A stretch of DNA of 64,000 nucleotides from Streptomyces davaonensis JCM 4913 (GTDB taxonomy: Bacteria > Actinomycetota > Actinomycetes > Streptomycetales > Streptomycetaceae): the NCBI RefSeq assembly GCF_000349325.1, contig NC_020504.1, forward strand, positions 4,064,053 to 4,128,052, given 5' to 3'. How positions within the stretch are numbered: position 1 is the first letter of the stretch; each line of letters starts with the position of its first letter. Made by a program: the position numbers and the translations under genes. The notes under the pieces were generated by a model. It saw only the letters and a list, made by a program, of their open reading frames with translations, was not told the DNA's origin and did no database searches. This document shows, in pieces, positions 15,940 to 24,682 of this stretch.

Positions 15940-17397
15940 GTGAACGACCGTCACCCGTCGGGGACCATGACCACCCCGGCTCCGGCTTCCGATGCCGCCT
16001 CGGCGCACTACGCGTCGTACGGCTCGCAGGAAGCCCAGTACGGCGACTTCACCACGTACGCGACGTACGACGCCACCGGTTTTCAGCAGACCACGCAGAC
16101 CACCGGAACCTTCGACGCCGACCCGCTGTTCGGCACGCTGCCGGGCGACGGCGGCACCGGCGCGTACGACTCGACGCATTGGACCAGCGGCGGCCAGCAG
16201 ACCCTGAACTACGACGCGTACGCGGCCCAGCATCACGCCGCCTACGACACCGGCGCCTACGAGACGACGGCCTGGGCGGCCGAGTATCAGCAACTGTCCT
16301 GCGTACCGCCGCAGTCCACCGGCCCCGAGGCGAGCGGCCACTGGGACGCGAGCGCCTGGAACCAGCCCGAGCACGTTGCCGACCAGACCCAGCACTGGGA
16401 ATGGGGCGCGCAGACCTTCGACACCGGCGCCTACGACGCCACGCAGTGGAACTCCGACGGCGCCACGGCCGGGGCGGACGACTACGAGCACCGGGCCGAA
16501 TCGTTCGACCAGGTCATCGCGGAGGACCTGCCGTACGACGAAACCACCTCCGGTGAGGGCGAGTTGACCGCCACCGGTGAGCTGCCCGCCGTCACTCCCC
16601 TCCTCGACGACCAGGAGGAGCTCGGCCCCGTCCCCGGCTCCCGCACCGCCGCCCGCGCGGCCCGCTCCCGCCGCCGTCCCCCCGCCAAGCGCTCCGCGCT
16701 GCTGACCGTCGCCGTGCCGTCGGCCTGCGTGATGGGCGTGGCCGGGATCGCCGCCGCCTCCGTCGGCACCCTGACGACGGACGAGAAGGACACCGCGACG
16801 ACCGCCTCGGACGCGCAGGCCGTCAAGCCGTCGGCCGCCAACAACAAGCTGGACACGCAGCTCGAGAGCCTCTCCGCGGGCGCCGACGACTTCGCCGACC
16901 GGGCCAGCCGGACGCAGGAGCGCATCGACCTCAAGGCCGAGCAGGAGGCCGAGCGGAAGAAGGCGGCCGAGGAAGCGGCCCGCAAGGAGCGGCTGCGCCC
17001 CAAGTTCGCCCTGCCGGTCGCCCAGCACGGGCTCAGCGCCTACTACGGCCAGGCCGGCATCAACTGGATGTCGGTGCACAGCGGCATCGACTTCCCGGTG
17101 TCCTACGGCACCACGGTGATGGCCGCGACCGACGGCACCGTGCGCACCCAGTGGAACAGCGCCTACGGCAACATGATGATCGTGACCGCGATGGACGGCA
17201 CGGAGACGTGGTACTGCCACCTCTCCACGTACCAGGTCGCCTCCGGTACGACGGTGAAGGCCGGCGACCCGATCGCGTACTCCGGCAACTCCGGCAACTC
17301 CACCGGTCCGCACCTGCACTTCGAGGTCCGTCCGGGCGGCGGCTCGGCCATCGACCCGCTCGCGTGGCTGCGCAGCCACGGGCTGGAACCCTCGTAG
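15940..17397 (+). CDS. M23 family (LytM-type) peptidoglycan endopeptidase
   Basis: 485 residues from GTG 15940, preceded by an AAAGAGAAG purine stretch. The N-terminal ~240 residues are Tyr/Thr/Asp/Gln-rich low complexity with recurring TYATYDATG and DTGAYDAT units and no signal peptide. An internal hydrophobic stretch after RRRPPAKR (~245-265) would anchor it with the C-terminus outside. A coiled-coil (AEQEAERKKAAEEAARKE) leads to the M23 domain with HSGID, ETWYCHL and GPHLHFEVR zinc/catalytic motifs intact. It should cleave peptidoglycan cross-bridges outside the membrane. It converges on pcrA with only 22 bp between stops. Confidence 0.93.
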   Translation: MNDRHPSGTMTTPAPASDAASAHYASYGSQEAQYGDFTTYATYDATGFQQTTQTTGTFDADPLFGTLPGDGGTGAYDSTHWTSGGQQTLNYDAYAAQHHAAYDTGAYETTAWAAEYQQLSCVPPQSTGPEASGHWDASAWNQPEHVADQTQHWEWGAQTFDTGAYDATQWNSDGATAGADDYEHRAESFDQVIAEDLPYDETTSGEGELTATGELPAVTPLLDDQEELGPVPGSRTAARAARSRRRPPAKRSALLTVAVPSACVMGVAGIAAASVGTLTTDEKDTATTASDAQAVKPSAANNKLDTQLESLSAGADDFADRASRTQERIDLKAEQEAERKKAAEEAARKERLRPKFALPVAQHGLSAYYGQAGINWMSVHSGIDFPVSYGTTVMAATDGTVRTQWNSAYGNMMIVTAMDGTETWYCHLSTYQVASGTTVKAGDPIAYSGNSGNSTGPHLHFEVRPGGGSAIDPLAWLRSHGLEPS

Positions 17398-17419
17398 GCC
17401 CAGCCCCCGGCTCGCGGAA

Positions 17420-19894
17420 CTACAGCTTCTCCACCGGCGCGTAGCGCAGCAGCAGCCGCTTGGGCTTGGTGTCACCGAAGTCGATCGTCGCCTCGGCGTT
17501 GGCGCCGGTGCCCTTGACCGCCATCACGGTGCCGAGCCCGAACTGGTCGTGCGTCACCCGGTCGCCCACCGCCAGCGCGACGACCGGCTGCTCGGAGGTG
17601 CGGCGGGTGGCGAAGCCGGAGGCGCCGGAGGCCGCCGAGCGGGAGCGGGACGAGGACAGCGAGGCCGCCACGCCCGAAGCGGGCCCGGAGGACACCGGCG
17701 AGGTGGCACCCGTGCGCTTCCAGTCCACGTGCTGCGCCGGGATCTCCTCCAGGAAGCGGGAGGGCGGGTTGTACGACGGCTGCCCCCACGCGCTGCGCAT
17801 CGACGAGCGCGTCAGATACAGGCGTTCCCGCGCGCGGGTGATGCCGACGTAGGCGAGGCGCCGCTCCTCCTCCAGTTCCTTGGTCTGGCCGAGGGCGCGC
17901 ATGTGCGGGAAGACGCCGTCCTCCATGCCGGTGAGGAAGACGACCGGGAACTCCAGGCCCTTGGCGGTGTGCAGGGTCATCAGGGTGATGACTCCGGAGC
18001 CGTCCTCGTCCTCGTCGGGGATCTGGTCGGAGTCGGCGACGAGCGCGACCCGCTCCAGGAAGTCGGCGAGCCCGCCCGGGGTCTCCTCGGACTCCTGCTC
18101 GAACTCCAGGGCCACGGCGGCGAGTTCCTGGAGGTTCTCGATCCGGGTCTCGTCCTGCGGGTCGGTGGAGGCCTGCAACTCGGCGAGGTAGCCGGTGCGT
18201 TCGAGGACGGCTTCGAGGACGGTCGCGGGTCCGGCGCCGGACTCCACGATCGTGCGCAGCTCCTCCATCAGCGTGTTGAACCGCTTGACGGCGTTGGTGG
18301 AGCGCGCGGCCATGCCGTACGCCTCGTCCACGCGCTTGAGGGCTTGCGGGAAGCTGATCTTCTCCCGCTGGGAGAGCGCGTCGATCATGGCCTCGGCGCG
18401 CTCGCCGATGCCGCGCTTGGGGACGTTCAGGATCCGCCGCAGCGGGACCGAGTCCTCCGGGTTGGCCAGCACTCGCAGGTAGGCCAGGACGTCCCGGACC
18501 TCCTTGCGCTCGTAGAAGCGGACGCCGCCGACGACCTTGTAGGGCAGGCCCACGCGGATGAAGATCTCTTCGAAGACGCGGGACTGGGCGTTGGTGCGGT
18601 AGAAGACGGCGACGTCGCCGGCCTTCGCGTCGCCCGCGTCCGTGAGGCGGTCTATCTCGTCGGCGACGAACTGGGCCTCGTCGTGCTCGGTGTCGGCGAC
18701 GTAGCCGGTGATGCGCGCGCCCGCGCCCGCGTTGGTCCACAGGTTCTTGGGGCGGCGGGACTCGTTGCGCTCGATGACCGCGTTGGCGGCGGTCAGGATG
18801 GTCTGCGTGGAGCGGTAGTTCTGTTCCAGCAGGATCGTCGTCGCGTCCGGGTAGTCCTCCTCGAACTGGAGGATGTTGCGGATGGTCGCGCCGCGGAAGG
18901 CGTAGATCGACTGGTCGGCGTCGCCCACGACGCACAGCTCGGCGGGCGGGAGCTCCGCCTCGGGCGGTACGTCGACGGGGTGCTCGGAGGTGCCCACCAG
19001 CTCGCGCACGAGCGCGTACTGGGCGTGGTTGGTGTCCTGGTACTCGTCGACGAGGACGTGGCGGAAGCGGCGGCGGTAGTGCTCGGCGACGTCCGGGAAG
19101 GCGCGCAGCAGGTTGACCGTCGTCATGATCAGGTCGTCGAAGTCGAGGGCGTTGGCCTCGCGCAGCCGCGACTGGTAGAGCGCGTACGCCTGGGCGAGGG
19201 TCTTCTCGAAGCCGTCGGCGGCCTGGGCGGCGAAGTCCTCCTCGTCGATCAGCTCGTTCTTGAGGTTGCTGATCTTGGCGCTGAAGGACTTGGGCGGGAA
19301 CTTCTTGGGGTCGAGGTCGAGGTCCCGGCAGACCAGGGCCATCAACCGCTTGGAGTCGGCGGCGTCGTAGATCGAGAACGACGAGGTGAACCCGAGCTTC
19401 TTGCTCTCCCGGCGCAGGATGCGGACGCACGCGCTGTGGAAGGTCATCACCCACATCGCGTTCGCGCGCGGGCCGACGAGCTGCTCGACGCGCTCCTTCA
19501 TCTCACCCGCGGCCTTGTTGGTGAAGGTGATCGCGAGGATCTGGCCGGGGTGCACATTCCGCTCGGCGAGCAGATGGGCGATGCGGTGCGTGAGCACGCG
19601 GGTCTTGCCGGAGCCGGCGCCGGCCACGATGAGCAGCGGGGTGCCGGAGTGGACGACGGCCGCGCGCTGGTTCTCGTTGAGCCCCTCGATGAGCGCGGCG
19701 GCGTCGAGCGCCGGGCGCGGGGCGCCGTCGCGGTAGTAGGCGTCCCGGTCCGGCGGCACGTCGAACTTCCCACCGAACAGATCGTCCGGAACCGACTCCG
19801 GAGCGTGTTCGTCCTCGGGCGGCGGCGGCTCTTCCTCGTGGGCCCGAGGGGCCTGGAGGTCCGCCAGGAAGCTGTCGTCAAAGAGGCTGCTCAT
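17420..19894 (-). CDS. pcrA: ATP-dependent DNA helicase PcrA/UvrD
   Basis: 824 residues. Superfamily 1A helicase with all motifs visible: Walker A AGAGSGKT (motif I), LAITFTNKAA (Ia), VDEYQDTNHAQ (II), GDADQSIYAFRGA (III), LEQNYRS (IV), LMTLHTAKGLEF (V) and VGITRARERL (VI). The C-terminal tail ends GDRVTHDQFGLGTVMAV...LLRYAPVEKL, the PcrA RNA-polymerase-interaction Tudor-like domain. The N-terminus has an acidic Pro-rich extension of ~60 residues. It unwinds DNA in nucleotide-excision repair and displaces RecA and stalled polymerase. A damage-type promoter lies just upstream. Confidence 0.97.
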   Translation of the reverse strand: MSSLFDDSFLADLQAPRAHEEEPPPPEDEHAPESVPDDLFGGKFDVPPDRDAYYRDGAPRPALDAAALIEGLNENQRAAVVHSGTPLLIVAGAGSGKTRVLTHRIAHLLAERNVHPGQILAITFTNKAAGEMKERVEQLVGPRANAMWVMTFHSACVRILRRESKKLGFTSSFSIYDAADSKRLMALVCRDLDLDPKKFPPKSFSAKISNLKNELIDEEDFAAQAADGFEKTLAQAYALYQSRLREANALDFDDLIMTTVNLLRAFPDVAEHYRRRFRHVLVDEYQDTNHAQYALVRELVGTSEHPVDVPPEAELPPAELCVVGDADQSIYAFRGATIRNILQFEEDYPDATTILLEQNYRSTQTILTAANAVIERNESRRPKNLWTNAGAGARITGYVADTEHDEAQFVADEIDRLTDAGDAKAGDVAVFYRTNAQSRVFEEIFIRVGLPYKVVGGVRFYERKEVRDVLAYLRVLANPEDSVPLRRILNVPKRGIGERAEAMIDALSQREKISFPQALKRVDEAYGMAARSTNAVKRFNTLMEELRTIVESGAGPATVLEAVLERTGYLAELQASTDPQDETRIENLQELAAVALEFEQESEETPGGLADFLERVALVADSDQIPDEDEDGSGVITLMTLHTAKGLEFPVVFLTGMEDGVFPHMRALGQTKELEEERRLAYVGITRARERLYLTRSSMRSAWGQPSYNPPSRFLEEIPAQHVDWKRTGATSPVSSGPASGVAASLSSSRSRSAASGASGFATRRTSEQPVVALAVGDRVTHDQFGLGTVMAVKGTGANAEATIDFGDTKPKRLLLRYAPVEKL

Positions 19895-19903
19895 CGCTCT
19901 CCG

Positions 19904-19926
19904 AGTCTAGGGGGCCCCACTGACAG
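19904..19926 (-). promoter_or_regulatory. RecA-NDp/PafBC-type promoter for pcrA
   Basis: On the minus strand: CTGTCAGTG (19926-19918), 8 nt, TAGACT (19909-19904). This matches tTGTCRGTG-N8-TAnnnT except for the first base. Transcription would start around 19897, only a few bases before the ATG at 19894, leaving almost no leader. Confidence 0.7.
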
Positions 19927-20265
19927 TCGCCGCCGCCCCCGGAACATCGGGCACTTTCGGATGCCGATGATCTTCCTGGGTCTTGCCGAGCCTTTCCGGC
20001 CCGCTCGCGATCACGCGGCCGGGGCAGGGCCGCGACACCGACGCCAATGCCATGAAAACGGGCTGATGACACCACCCCGGAGGAAAGATTCGCGAACCGG
20101 TACACACTCATCCGCTTCACCCCCTCCCCGCGACACCCTGACTCAAGGTCACGAAAATGTATCGGGCATATCACCCATCAACCTTCACACGGGCCCCACG
20201 AGTTGGCTACCGTGCCGGGCAGGCCGTACGACCCCCACCGGCGAACGTCGCCGGGCCGCGCGGCC

Positions 20266-20414
20266 TCCGCCGAGTCCACTGCCCGCCGACGGCAGCGGAG
20301 CCGGGGACCCAACCGACCTTGGGGTGAATCGGCCCAACTCCCTGACGGGAGACGGCCGTAGGGCAAACCTTCCGAACCACCCGCCCGAACCCGACAGCTA
20401 ACTCGGTAGGCGGA
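20266..20414 (+). promoter_or_regulatory. ydaO-type c-di-AMP riboswitch upstream of the NlpC/P60 gene
   Basis: Conserved blocks of the ydaO-yuaA motif appear in order: CCGCCGAGTCC at the 5' side, CCGGGGACCCAACC, GGGGTGAATC, GTAGGGCAAACCTTCCGAA, then GACAGCTAACTCGGTAGGCG. The terminal CCGCC (20267-20271) pairs with GGCGG (20409-20413). It ends 6 nt before the ribosome site of the gene at 20436. The motif senses c-di-AMP and in Streptomyces controls cell-wall hydrolase genes, with ligand turning expression off. Confidence 0.9.
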
Positions 20415-20435
20415 GCATGGAAGGAGTCGCCTCCC

Positions 20436-21671
20436 TTGGCGTCGCACCGCAAGTCGCGTCCCGCAGGGCCGCGCGTAGCAGGTATACGGACCCCCGCCCT
20501 GGCCACGGCCGCGCTCACCTCCGTGGCCCTGCTGTCCCAGACGGCCAACGCCGCTCCGGCCACGGACGACAAGCCGAGCCTCGAAGAGGTGGAGAAGAAG
20601 GTCAACGACCTCTACCACCAGGCGGAGACGGCGACCGAGAAGTACAACGCGGCCAAGGAGAAGACGACCAAGCAGCGCAAGCAGGTCGACACGCTGCTGG
20701 ACGACGTCGCCAAGCGCACCCAGAAGCTGAACGACGCGCGGGAGGAGCTGGGCTCCTTCGCGGCCGCGCAGTACCGCACCGGAGCCTCGGCCCCCGACAC
20801 CGCGACCTTCCTGCTGGCCGACTCCCCGCAGGACTACTTCGACCAGTCCCAGCTGATGAACCGGATGACCGGCCGTCAGAAGGAAGCGGTCGACGACTAC
20901 ATCACACAGCAGTCCGCGACGATGAAGAAGCGCGAGGAGGCCACCGAGAGCCTCCAGACGCTGAACGAGTCGCAGGGCGAGCTGAAGACCGCCAAGGCGA
21001 CGGTCCAGAAGAAGCTCGCCGACGCGCGGGATCTGCTCTCCGAGCTGACCGCGGAGGAGAAGGCGCGGCTCGCGGAGATCGAGCGCAAGCGTCAGGAGGA
21101 GGCCGCGCAGAAGGCGGCCGAGCTGGCGGAGAAGCAGGCGGCGGAGGAACAGCGCCGCAAGGAGGCGGCGGAGGCCGCGGCGGCGGCAGAGGCCGAGCAG
21201 CAGCAGGAGAGCGGCTCGTCCTCCACGGACTCGTCCACCTCCGACTCGTCCTCCACCGGTTCGTCCTCCACCGGCACCAGCGAGACCGAGGCCCCGGCGG
21301 ACTCCACGTACGCCGCGAAGGCCGAGAAGGCGCTCGCCTTCGCCCGCGCGCAGATCGGCAAGCCGTACGTCTGGGGCGCGACCGGACCGGACTCCTACGA
21401 CTGCTCGGGCCTCACCCAGGGTGCCTGGAACGCCGCCGGCATCTCCCTGCCGCGCACCACCTGGGACCAGGTGAACGCGGGCACCACGGTCTCCCTCGCC
21501 AACGCCCAGCCCGGCGACCTGGTCTTCTTCTACGACGACGTCAGTCACGTGGGCATCTACATCGGCAACGGCATGATGATCCACGCCCCGAAGCCCGGCG
21601 CGTACGTCCGCGAGGAGTCGATCTACTACGACGGCGAGGGCTCGATCCACAGCGTCGTACGCCCCGCCTGA
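20436..21671 (+). CDS. secreted NlpC/P60 cell-wall hydrolase, riboswitch-controlled
   Basis: 411 residues from a TTG at 20436 with AAGGAG 9 nt upstream. A Sec signal peptide (LATAALTSVALLSQTANA) is followed by a long coiled coil (~45-270) that is Lys/Glu/Ala-rich in its last part, then a Ser/Thr linker of repeated SSTDSSTS/SSTGSSSTG. The C-terminal NlpC/P60 domain has catalytic Cys in YDCSGLTQ and His in DVSHVGIYIGNG. It should cut peptide stems of peptidoglycan. The paralogue at 23585 has the same architecture. Expression is gated by the c-di-AMP riboswitch just upstream. Confidence 0.95.
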   Translation: MASHRKSRPAGPRVAGIRTPALATAALTSVALLSQTANAAPATDDKPSLEEVEKKVNDLYHQAETATEKYNAAKEKTTKQRKQVDTLLDDVAKRTQKLNDAREELGSFAAAQYRTGASAPDTATFLLADSPQDYFDQSQLMNRMTGRQKEAVDDYITQQSATMKKREEATESLQTLNESQGELKTAKATVQKKLADARDLLSELTAEEKARLAEIERKRQEEAAQKAAELAEKQAAEEQRRKEAAEAAAAAEAEQQQESGSSSTDSSTSDSSSTGSSSTGTSETEAPADSTYAAKAEKALAFARAQIGKPYVWGATGPDSYDCSGLTQGAWNAAGISLPRTTWDQVNAGTTVSLANAQPGDLVFFYDDVSHVGIYIGNGMMIHAPKPGAYVREESIYYDGEGSIHSVVRPA

Positions 21672-21682
21672 ACCGACGCGCC

Positions 21683-21719
21683 ACGCGCGCGTGGGCACCT
21701 TCGACACCCACGCGCGCGT
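21683..21719 (+). terminator. terminator after the first NlpC/P60 gene
   Basis: ACGCGCGCGTGGG pairs exactly with CCCACGCGCGCGT (13 bp, 11-nt loop), 12 nt past the stop codon. Confidence 0.8.
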
Positions 21720-21826
21720 AAGTGCGTCTCCGACGGGCGTGCGCGCTGCCTGCGCCCGCGCGTATTTCGGGCGCCCCGCGCGCGTGGCCCGTCAGGAACG
21801 GGTGCACGGCTCCTTAGCATCGGCGC

Positions 21827-22840
21827 ATGCCCGGCACCTCTGCCCCTCGCTCACTTCGCGCCTGGTGGGCGCTGCGTCCTCCGGCGGCCGGTGCGGCGGT
21901 GATGGCGACCGGCATCGTGTCGGTCGGCCTGCACCTGACCGGCTACGAGGTCCTCTCCCGGATCGCCCTGGCCGTGGCCTGCGTCGCCTGGCTGGGCCTC
22001 GCCACGGACTTCGTCCTACGGCTGCTGCGGCAGCCCGCGCGCTGGCGGCAGGAGGCCGGCACCCCCGCCGCGCTCACCGCCGTGGCTGCGACGACCGTGC
22101 TCGGCACCCGCTTCTCCGCGCTCGGCTGGCAGACCCTGGCCGGGGCCCTGCTGGCGCTGGCCGCGGTGCTGTGGCCGGGCCTGCTCCACGTCGTCGTCCG
22201 CCACTGGCACCGCCGTATGCCCGGCGCGGTGTTCCTCGGCTGTGTGGCCACGCAGGGCCTCGCGGTCCTCGGCGCCACCCTCGCCGCGGCGGAGTCCACG
22301 GCCTGGCTCGCACACGCGGCACTCGTGCTGTTCTGGCTGGGGCTCGTCCTCTATGCCCTCGCCCTGCTCCACTTCGATCCGCGCCAGGTGCTGGAGGGCG
22401 CCGGGGACCACTGGGTCGCGGGCGGCGCGATGGCCATCTCGGCGCTCGCCGGGTCCAAGCTGATCGCCGCGGACGGCCCCGGGCTGTATCTGTGGAACGA
22501 CGACGGGGACGACGTCCTGCGCACGGTCACCGTGTTCCTGCTGGTGTTCGACCTCACCTGGTACGCCGTGCTGGCCGTCGGCGAGGTGATCCGGCCGCGG
22601 TTCCGCTACGACGTGCGCCGCTGGGCGACCGTGTTCCCGCTGGGCATGACGGCGGCGGCGACCCTGTCGGTCGCCGCCGCCCTCGAGGTGTCCTGGCTGG
22701 AGACCCCCGGCGAGGTTCTGCTGTGGATCGCGGTCGCGGCCTGGCTGGCCGTCGCCGTGGGGGCGGTCCGGGAGGAGCGGGCCTACGTCGCCTCCGCCAC
22801 GGCCGAGGAGGCCGAGTTCACGTCCACAGCACGGCGATGA
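21827..22840 (+). CDS. TDT-family (tellurite-resistance/dicarboxylate) membrane transporter
   Basis: 337 residues with about ten predicted membrane helices, for example AAVMATGIVSVGLHL, ALAVACVAWLGLATDFVL and VFLLVFDLTWYAVLAV. The GAAVMATGIVS start is typical of TehA/SLAC1/Mae1-type channels and transporters. It likely moves an anion such as sulfite, a dicarboxylate or another small acid; the substrate cannot be told from sequence. The last 23 bp overlap the convergent gene at 22818. It stands alone with no obvious partner. Confidence 0.85.
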   Translation: MPGTSAPRSLRAWWALRPPAAGAAVMATGIVSVGLHLTGYEVLSRIALAVACVAWLGLATDFVLRLLRQPARWRQEAGTPAALTAVAATTVLGTRFSALGWQTLAGALLALAAVLWPGLLHVVVRHWHRRMPGAVFLGCVATQGLAVLGATLAAAESTAWLAHAALVLFWLGLVLYALALLHFDPRQVLEGAGDHWVAGGAMAISALAGSKLIAADGPGLYLWNDDGDDVLRTVTVFLLVFDLTWYAVLAVGEVIRPRFRYDVRRWATVFPLGMTAAATLSVAAALEVSWLETPGEVLLWIAVAAWLAVAVGAVREERAYVASATAEEAEFTSTARR

Positions 22841-23171
22841 AGACGTTCGCCGTGGTGAGCAGCCCGACCAGCCCGAACAGGCCCTTGTCGACCTTCTCGT
22901 CGTCCCGCTTCACATAGACCAGGCCGAGGATCACGATCAGCAGCGCCAGCTTCACGCCGATCTTGACGTTGTTCACGGTCTGATCGTCGGCCTGGTTGAG
23001 CCCGACCAGGATCACGCCGGTCACCAGCATCGTCAGCGCACCGTGCAGCATCGCCGGCACGAACCGGGCGGTGCCCTGGCCCATCGCCTTCATCTGGGTG
23101 AGGAAGCCGCCCAGGAGCGAGGCGATGCCGATGATGTGCAGGCCGACGAAGAGATGGATGAGTACGTCCAT
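22818..23171 (-). CDS. small integral membrane protein, four helices
   Basis: 117 residues from ATG 23171 (MDVLIHLFVGLHIIG). Longer forms of the frame are Arg/Pro-rich and unlikely. Four hydrophobic segments: the N-terminus, FVPAMLHGALTMLVTGVILVG, VKLALLIVILGLVYV and GLFGLVGLLTTANVFIAVLW. A His near residue 11 and another in MLHG might bind a metal or haem, but that is speculative. It convergently overlaps the transporter gene by 23 bp. No family name was recognised with certainty. Confidence 0.8.
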   Translation of the reverse strand: MDVLIHLFVGLHIIGIASLLGGFLTQMKAMGQGTARFVPAMLHGALTMLVTGVILVGLNQADDQTVNNVKIGVKLALLIVILGLVYVKRDDEKVDKGLFGLVGLLTTANVFIAVLWT

Positions 23172-23584
23172 GGGCCGGAGCCTAATCAGAGGCCTCCGAG
23201 GTGCCCGACACCGCCCCGGCTTCCCCGCTCCATGGCGCTTGCATATATGCGCCCCATAGCACCCCGCCATCCCCAGCCGCCCCGGAACCATCACTTCGGT
23301 CATCGCTCAGCGTGAAGGCGACCGCTCCGTTCGCGGATCACGGTCACATACGGTCACCCGGCGATCCCCTCATGGCAGTTCCGCACAACGCGTTACCAAG
23401 CCGACACACACAGGCCTAGCGTCCTCCACCAGGTGACCGGCTCCCCACCGCCGCCCGGGCCAGGGGCGGCAGTCGGACACCACCGCCGAGAAGGTCCGGC
23501 GGCGGCCTGCTCCCCCTGTGCGGGCCGCCGCCGGACGCGTCACCAGGCGGCCGTAGGAGTCGTGCGAAAGGACGTGCAGTCCAC
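23172..23584. other. intergenic region with a direct repeat and a strong hairpin upstream of the second NlpC/P60 gene
   Basis: 413 bases without a gene. CGGTCAC occurs twice exactly 10 bp apart (23341-23347 and 23351-23357), a possible operator on one helix face. A weak promoter candidate is TTACCA-N18-TAGCGT (23393-23422). A 14-bp perfect hairpin lies in the expected leader (23494-23536). No ydaO riboswitch signature is present, unlike the paralogue at 20436. Confidence 0.5.
23494..23536 (+). terminator. leader hairpin, 14-bp perfect stem, possible attenuator
   Basis: GTCCGGCGGCGGCC pairs exactly with GGCCGCCGCCGGAC across a 15-nt loop, about 48 nt before the GTG at 23585. Its position in the 5' leader makes it a candidate premature terminator or translation-control hairpin. 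Confidence 0.5.
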
Positions 23585-24649
23585 GTGGCAGCACATCGCA
23601 AGCCCCGAAAACGCTCGGCCGGCGGCACCACCGTCCGTACGGCCGCCACGGTCGCCCTCGCCGGCGCGGCCACCGCGACAGGCTTCGACGGGACCGGACA
23701 CGCCGAACCCGAACTGACATCGGCTCAGGTCAAGGCAAAGGTGGACCGGCTGTACCAGGAGGCGGAGGCCGCCACCGACAAGTACAACGGCGCCAAGGAG
23801 AAGGCGGACGCGGCCGAGGCCCGGCTGAGGAACCTGCGGGACGAGGCCGCACGCAAGACGGACAGGCTCAACTCGGCTCGCGACGCGCTCGGTTCGCTGG
23901 CCGCCGCACACTACCGCGAGGGCGGCCTCGACCCCTCCGTACAGCTCGCGCTCTCCGACGATCCCGAGCGGTACCTGGACGGCGCCGAGTTCGTCGAGCG
24001 CGTCGGCACGCGGCAGGCGGCGTCCGTGGCGGACGTCCGCAAACAGCTGCGAGAGATCGGGAAACTGCGCGGGGCCGCACAGATCGAGCTGGCCTCGCTC
24101 AAGTCGCGCCAAGCGGAGCTGAAGCGGCACAAGCAGACGATCACCGGGAAGCTGGACGAGGCCAATCGGCTGCTGTCCCGGCTGACGACCGAGGAGCGGG
24201 CGAGGGTGGTCGGGGGTACGGAGGACCGCGCGACCCGTTCCGCCTCGGGCGCGCGCGAAGGGCTCGCCGCCCCGGGGTCCACGACCACGACGGCCCCCAA
24301 CTCCCGCGCGGCGGACGCCGTGGCCTACGCCTACCAGAAGCTCGGCAGCCCGTACGTGTGGGGCGCGACCGGACCGGACGCCTTCGACTGCTCCGGCCTG
24401 ACCCAGGCCGCCTATCGCGCCGCGGGCGTCTCCCTGCCCCGCACGACGTACGCCCAGATCGGCGCCGGGCAGCGGGTCTCCCGCTCCGAACTCCGCCCCG
24501 GCGACCTGGTGTTCTTCTACTCCGGGATCAGCCATGTCGGCCTCTACATCGGCAACGGGCAGATGATCCACGCCCCGAACCCATCGGCTCCGGTGCGGAT
24601 CGCACCGATCACCGAGATGCCGTTCGCCGGAGCGACCCGGGTGGTGTGA
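23585..24649 (+). CDS. secreted NlpC/P60 cell-wall hydrolase, second paralogue
   Basis: 354 residues from GTG 23585 (AAAGGA 12 nt upstream). A signal peptide with an Arg/Lys-rich n-region (RKPRKRSAGG) is followed by a hydrophobic core (VRTAATVALAGAATATG). A coiled coil (~45-205) and short linker lead to the NlpC/P60 domain: Cys in FDCSGLTQAAY, His in GISHVGLYIGNG. It is clearly homologous to the product of 20436-21671 along its length but lacks the Ser/Thr-rich linker. It should hydrolyse peptidoglycan stem peptides. It converges on a response-regulator gene 33 bp away. Confidence 0.94.
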   Translation: MAAHRKPRKRSAGGTTVRTAATVALAGAATATGFDGTGHAEPELTSAQVKAKVDRLYQEAEAATDKYNGAKEKADAAEARLRNLRDEAARKTDRLNSARDALGSLAAAHYREGGLDPSVQLALSDDPERYLDGAEFVERVGTRQAASVADVRKQLREIGKLRGAAQIELASLKSRQAELKRHKQTITGKLDEANRLLSRLTTEERARVVGGTEDRATRSASGAREGLAAPGSTTTTAPNSRAADAVAYAYQKLGSPYVWGATGPDAFDCSGLTQAAYRAAGVSLPRTTYAQIGAGQRVSRSELRPGDLVFFYSGISHVGLYIGNGQMIHAPNPSAPVRIAPITEMPFAGATRVV

Positions 24650-24682
24650 GCCCGGCTGGGGTGTGCCCCGCCGGTGTGGGCC

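Noticed and set aside
15070..17475. 801-codon minus-strand open frame over the lipase and M23 genes
   Set aside because: Opposes two genes with clear catalytic motifs; composition is shadow-like.
17549..20401. 950-codon plus-strand open frame over pcrA
   Set aside because: Antisense shadow of pcrA; no motif, and it runs through the c-di-AMP riboswitch.
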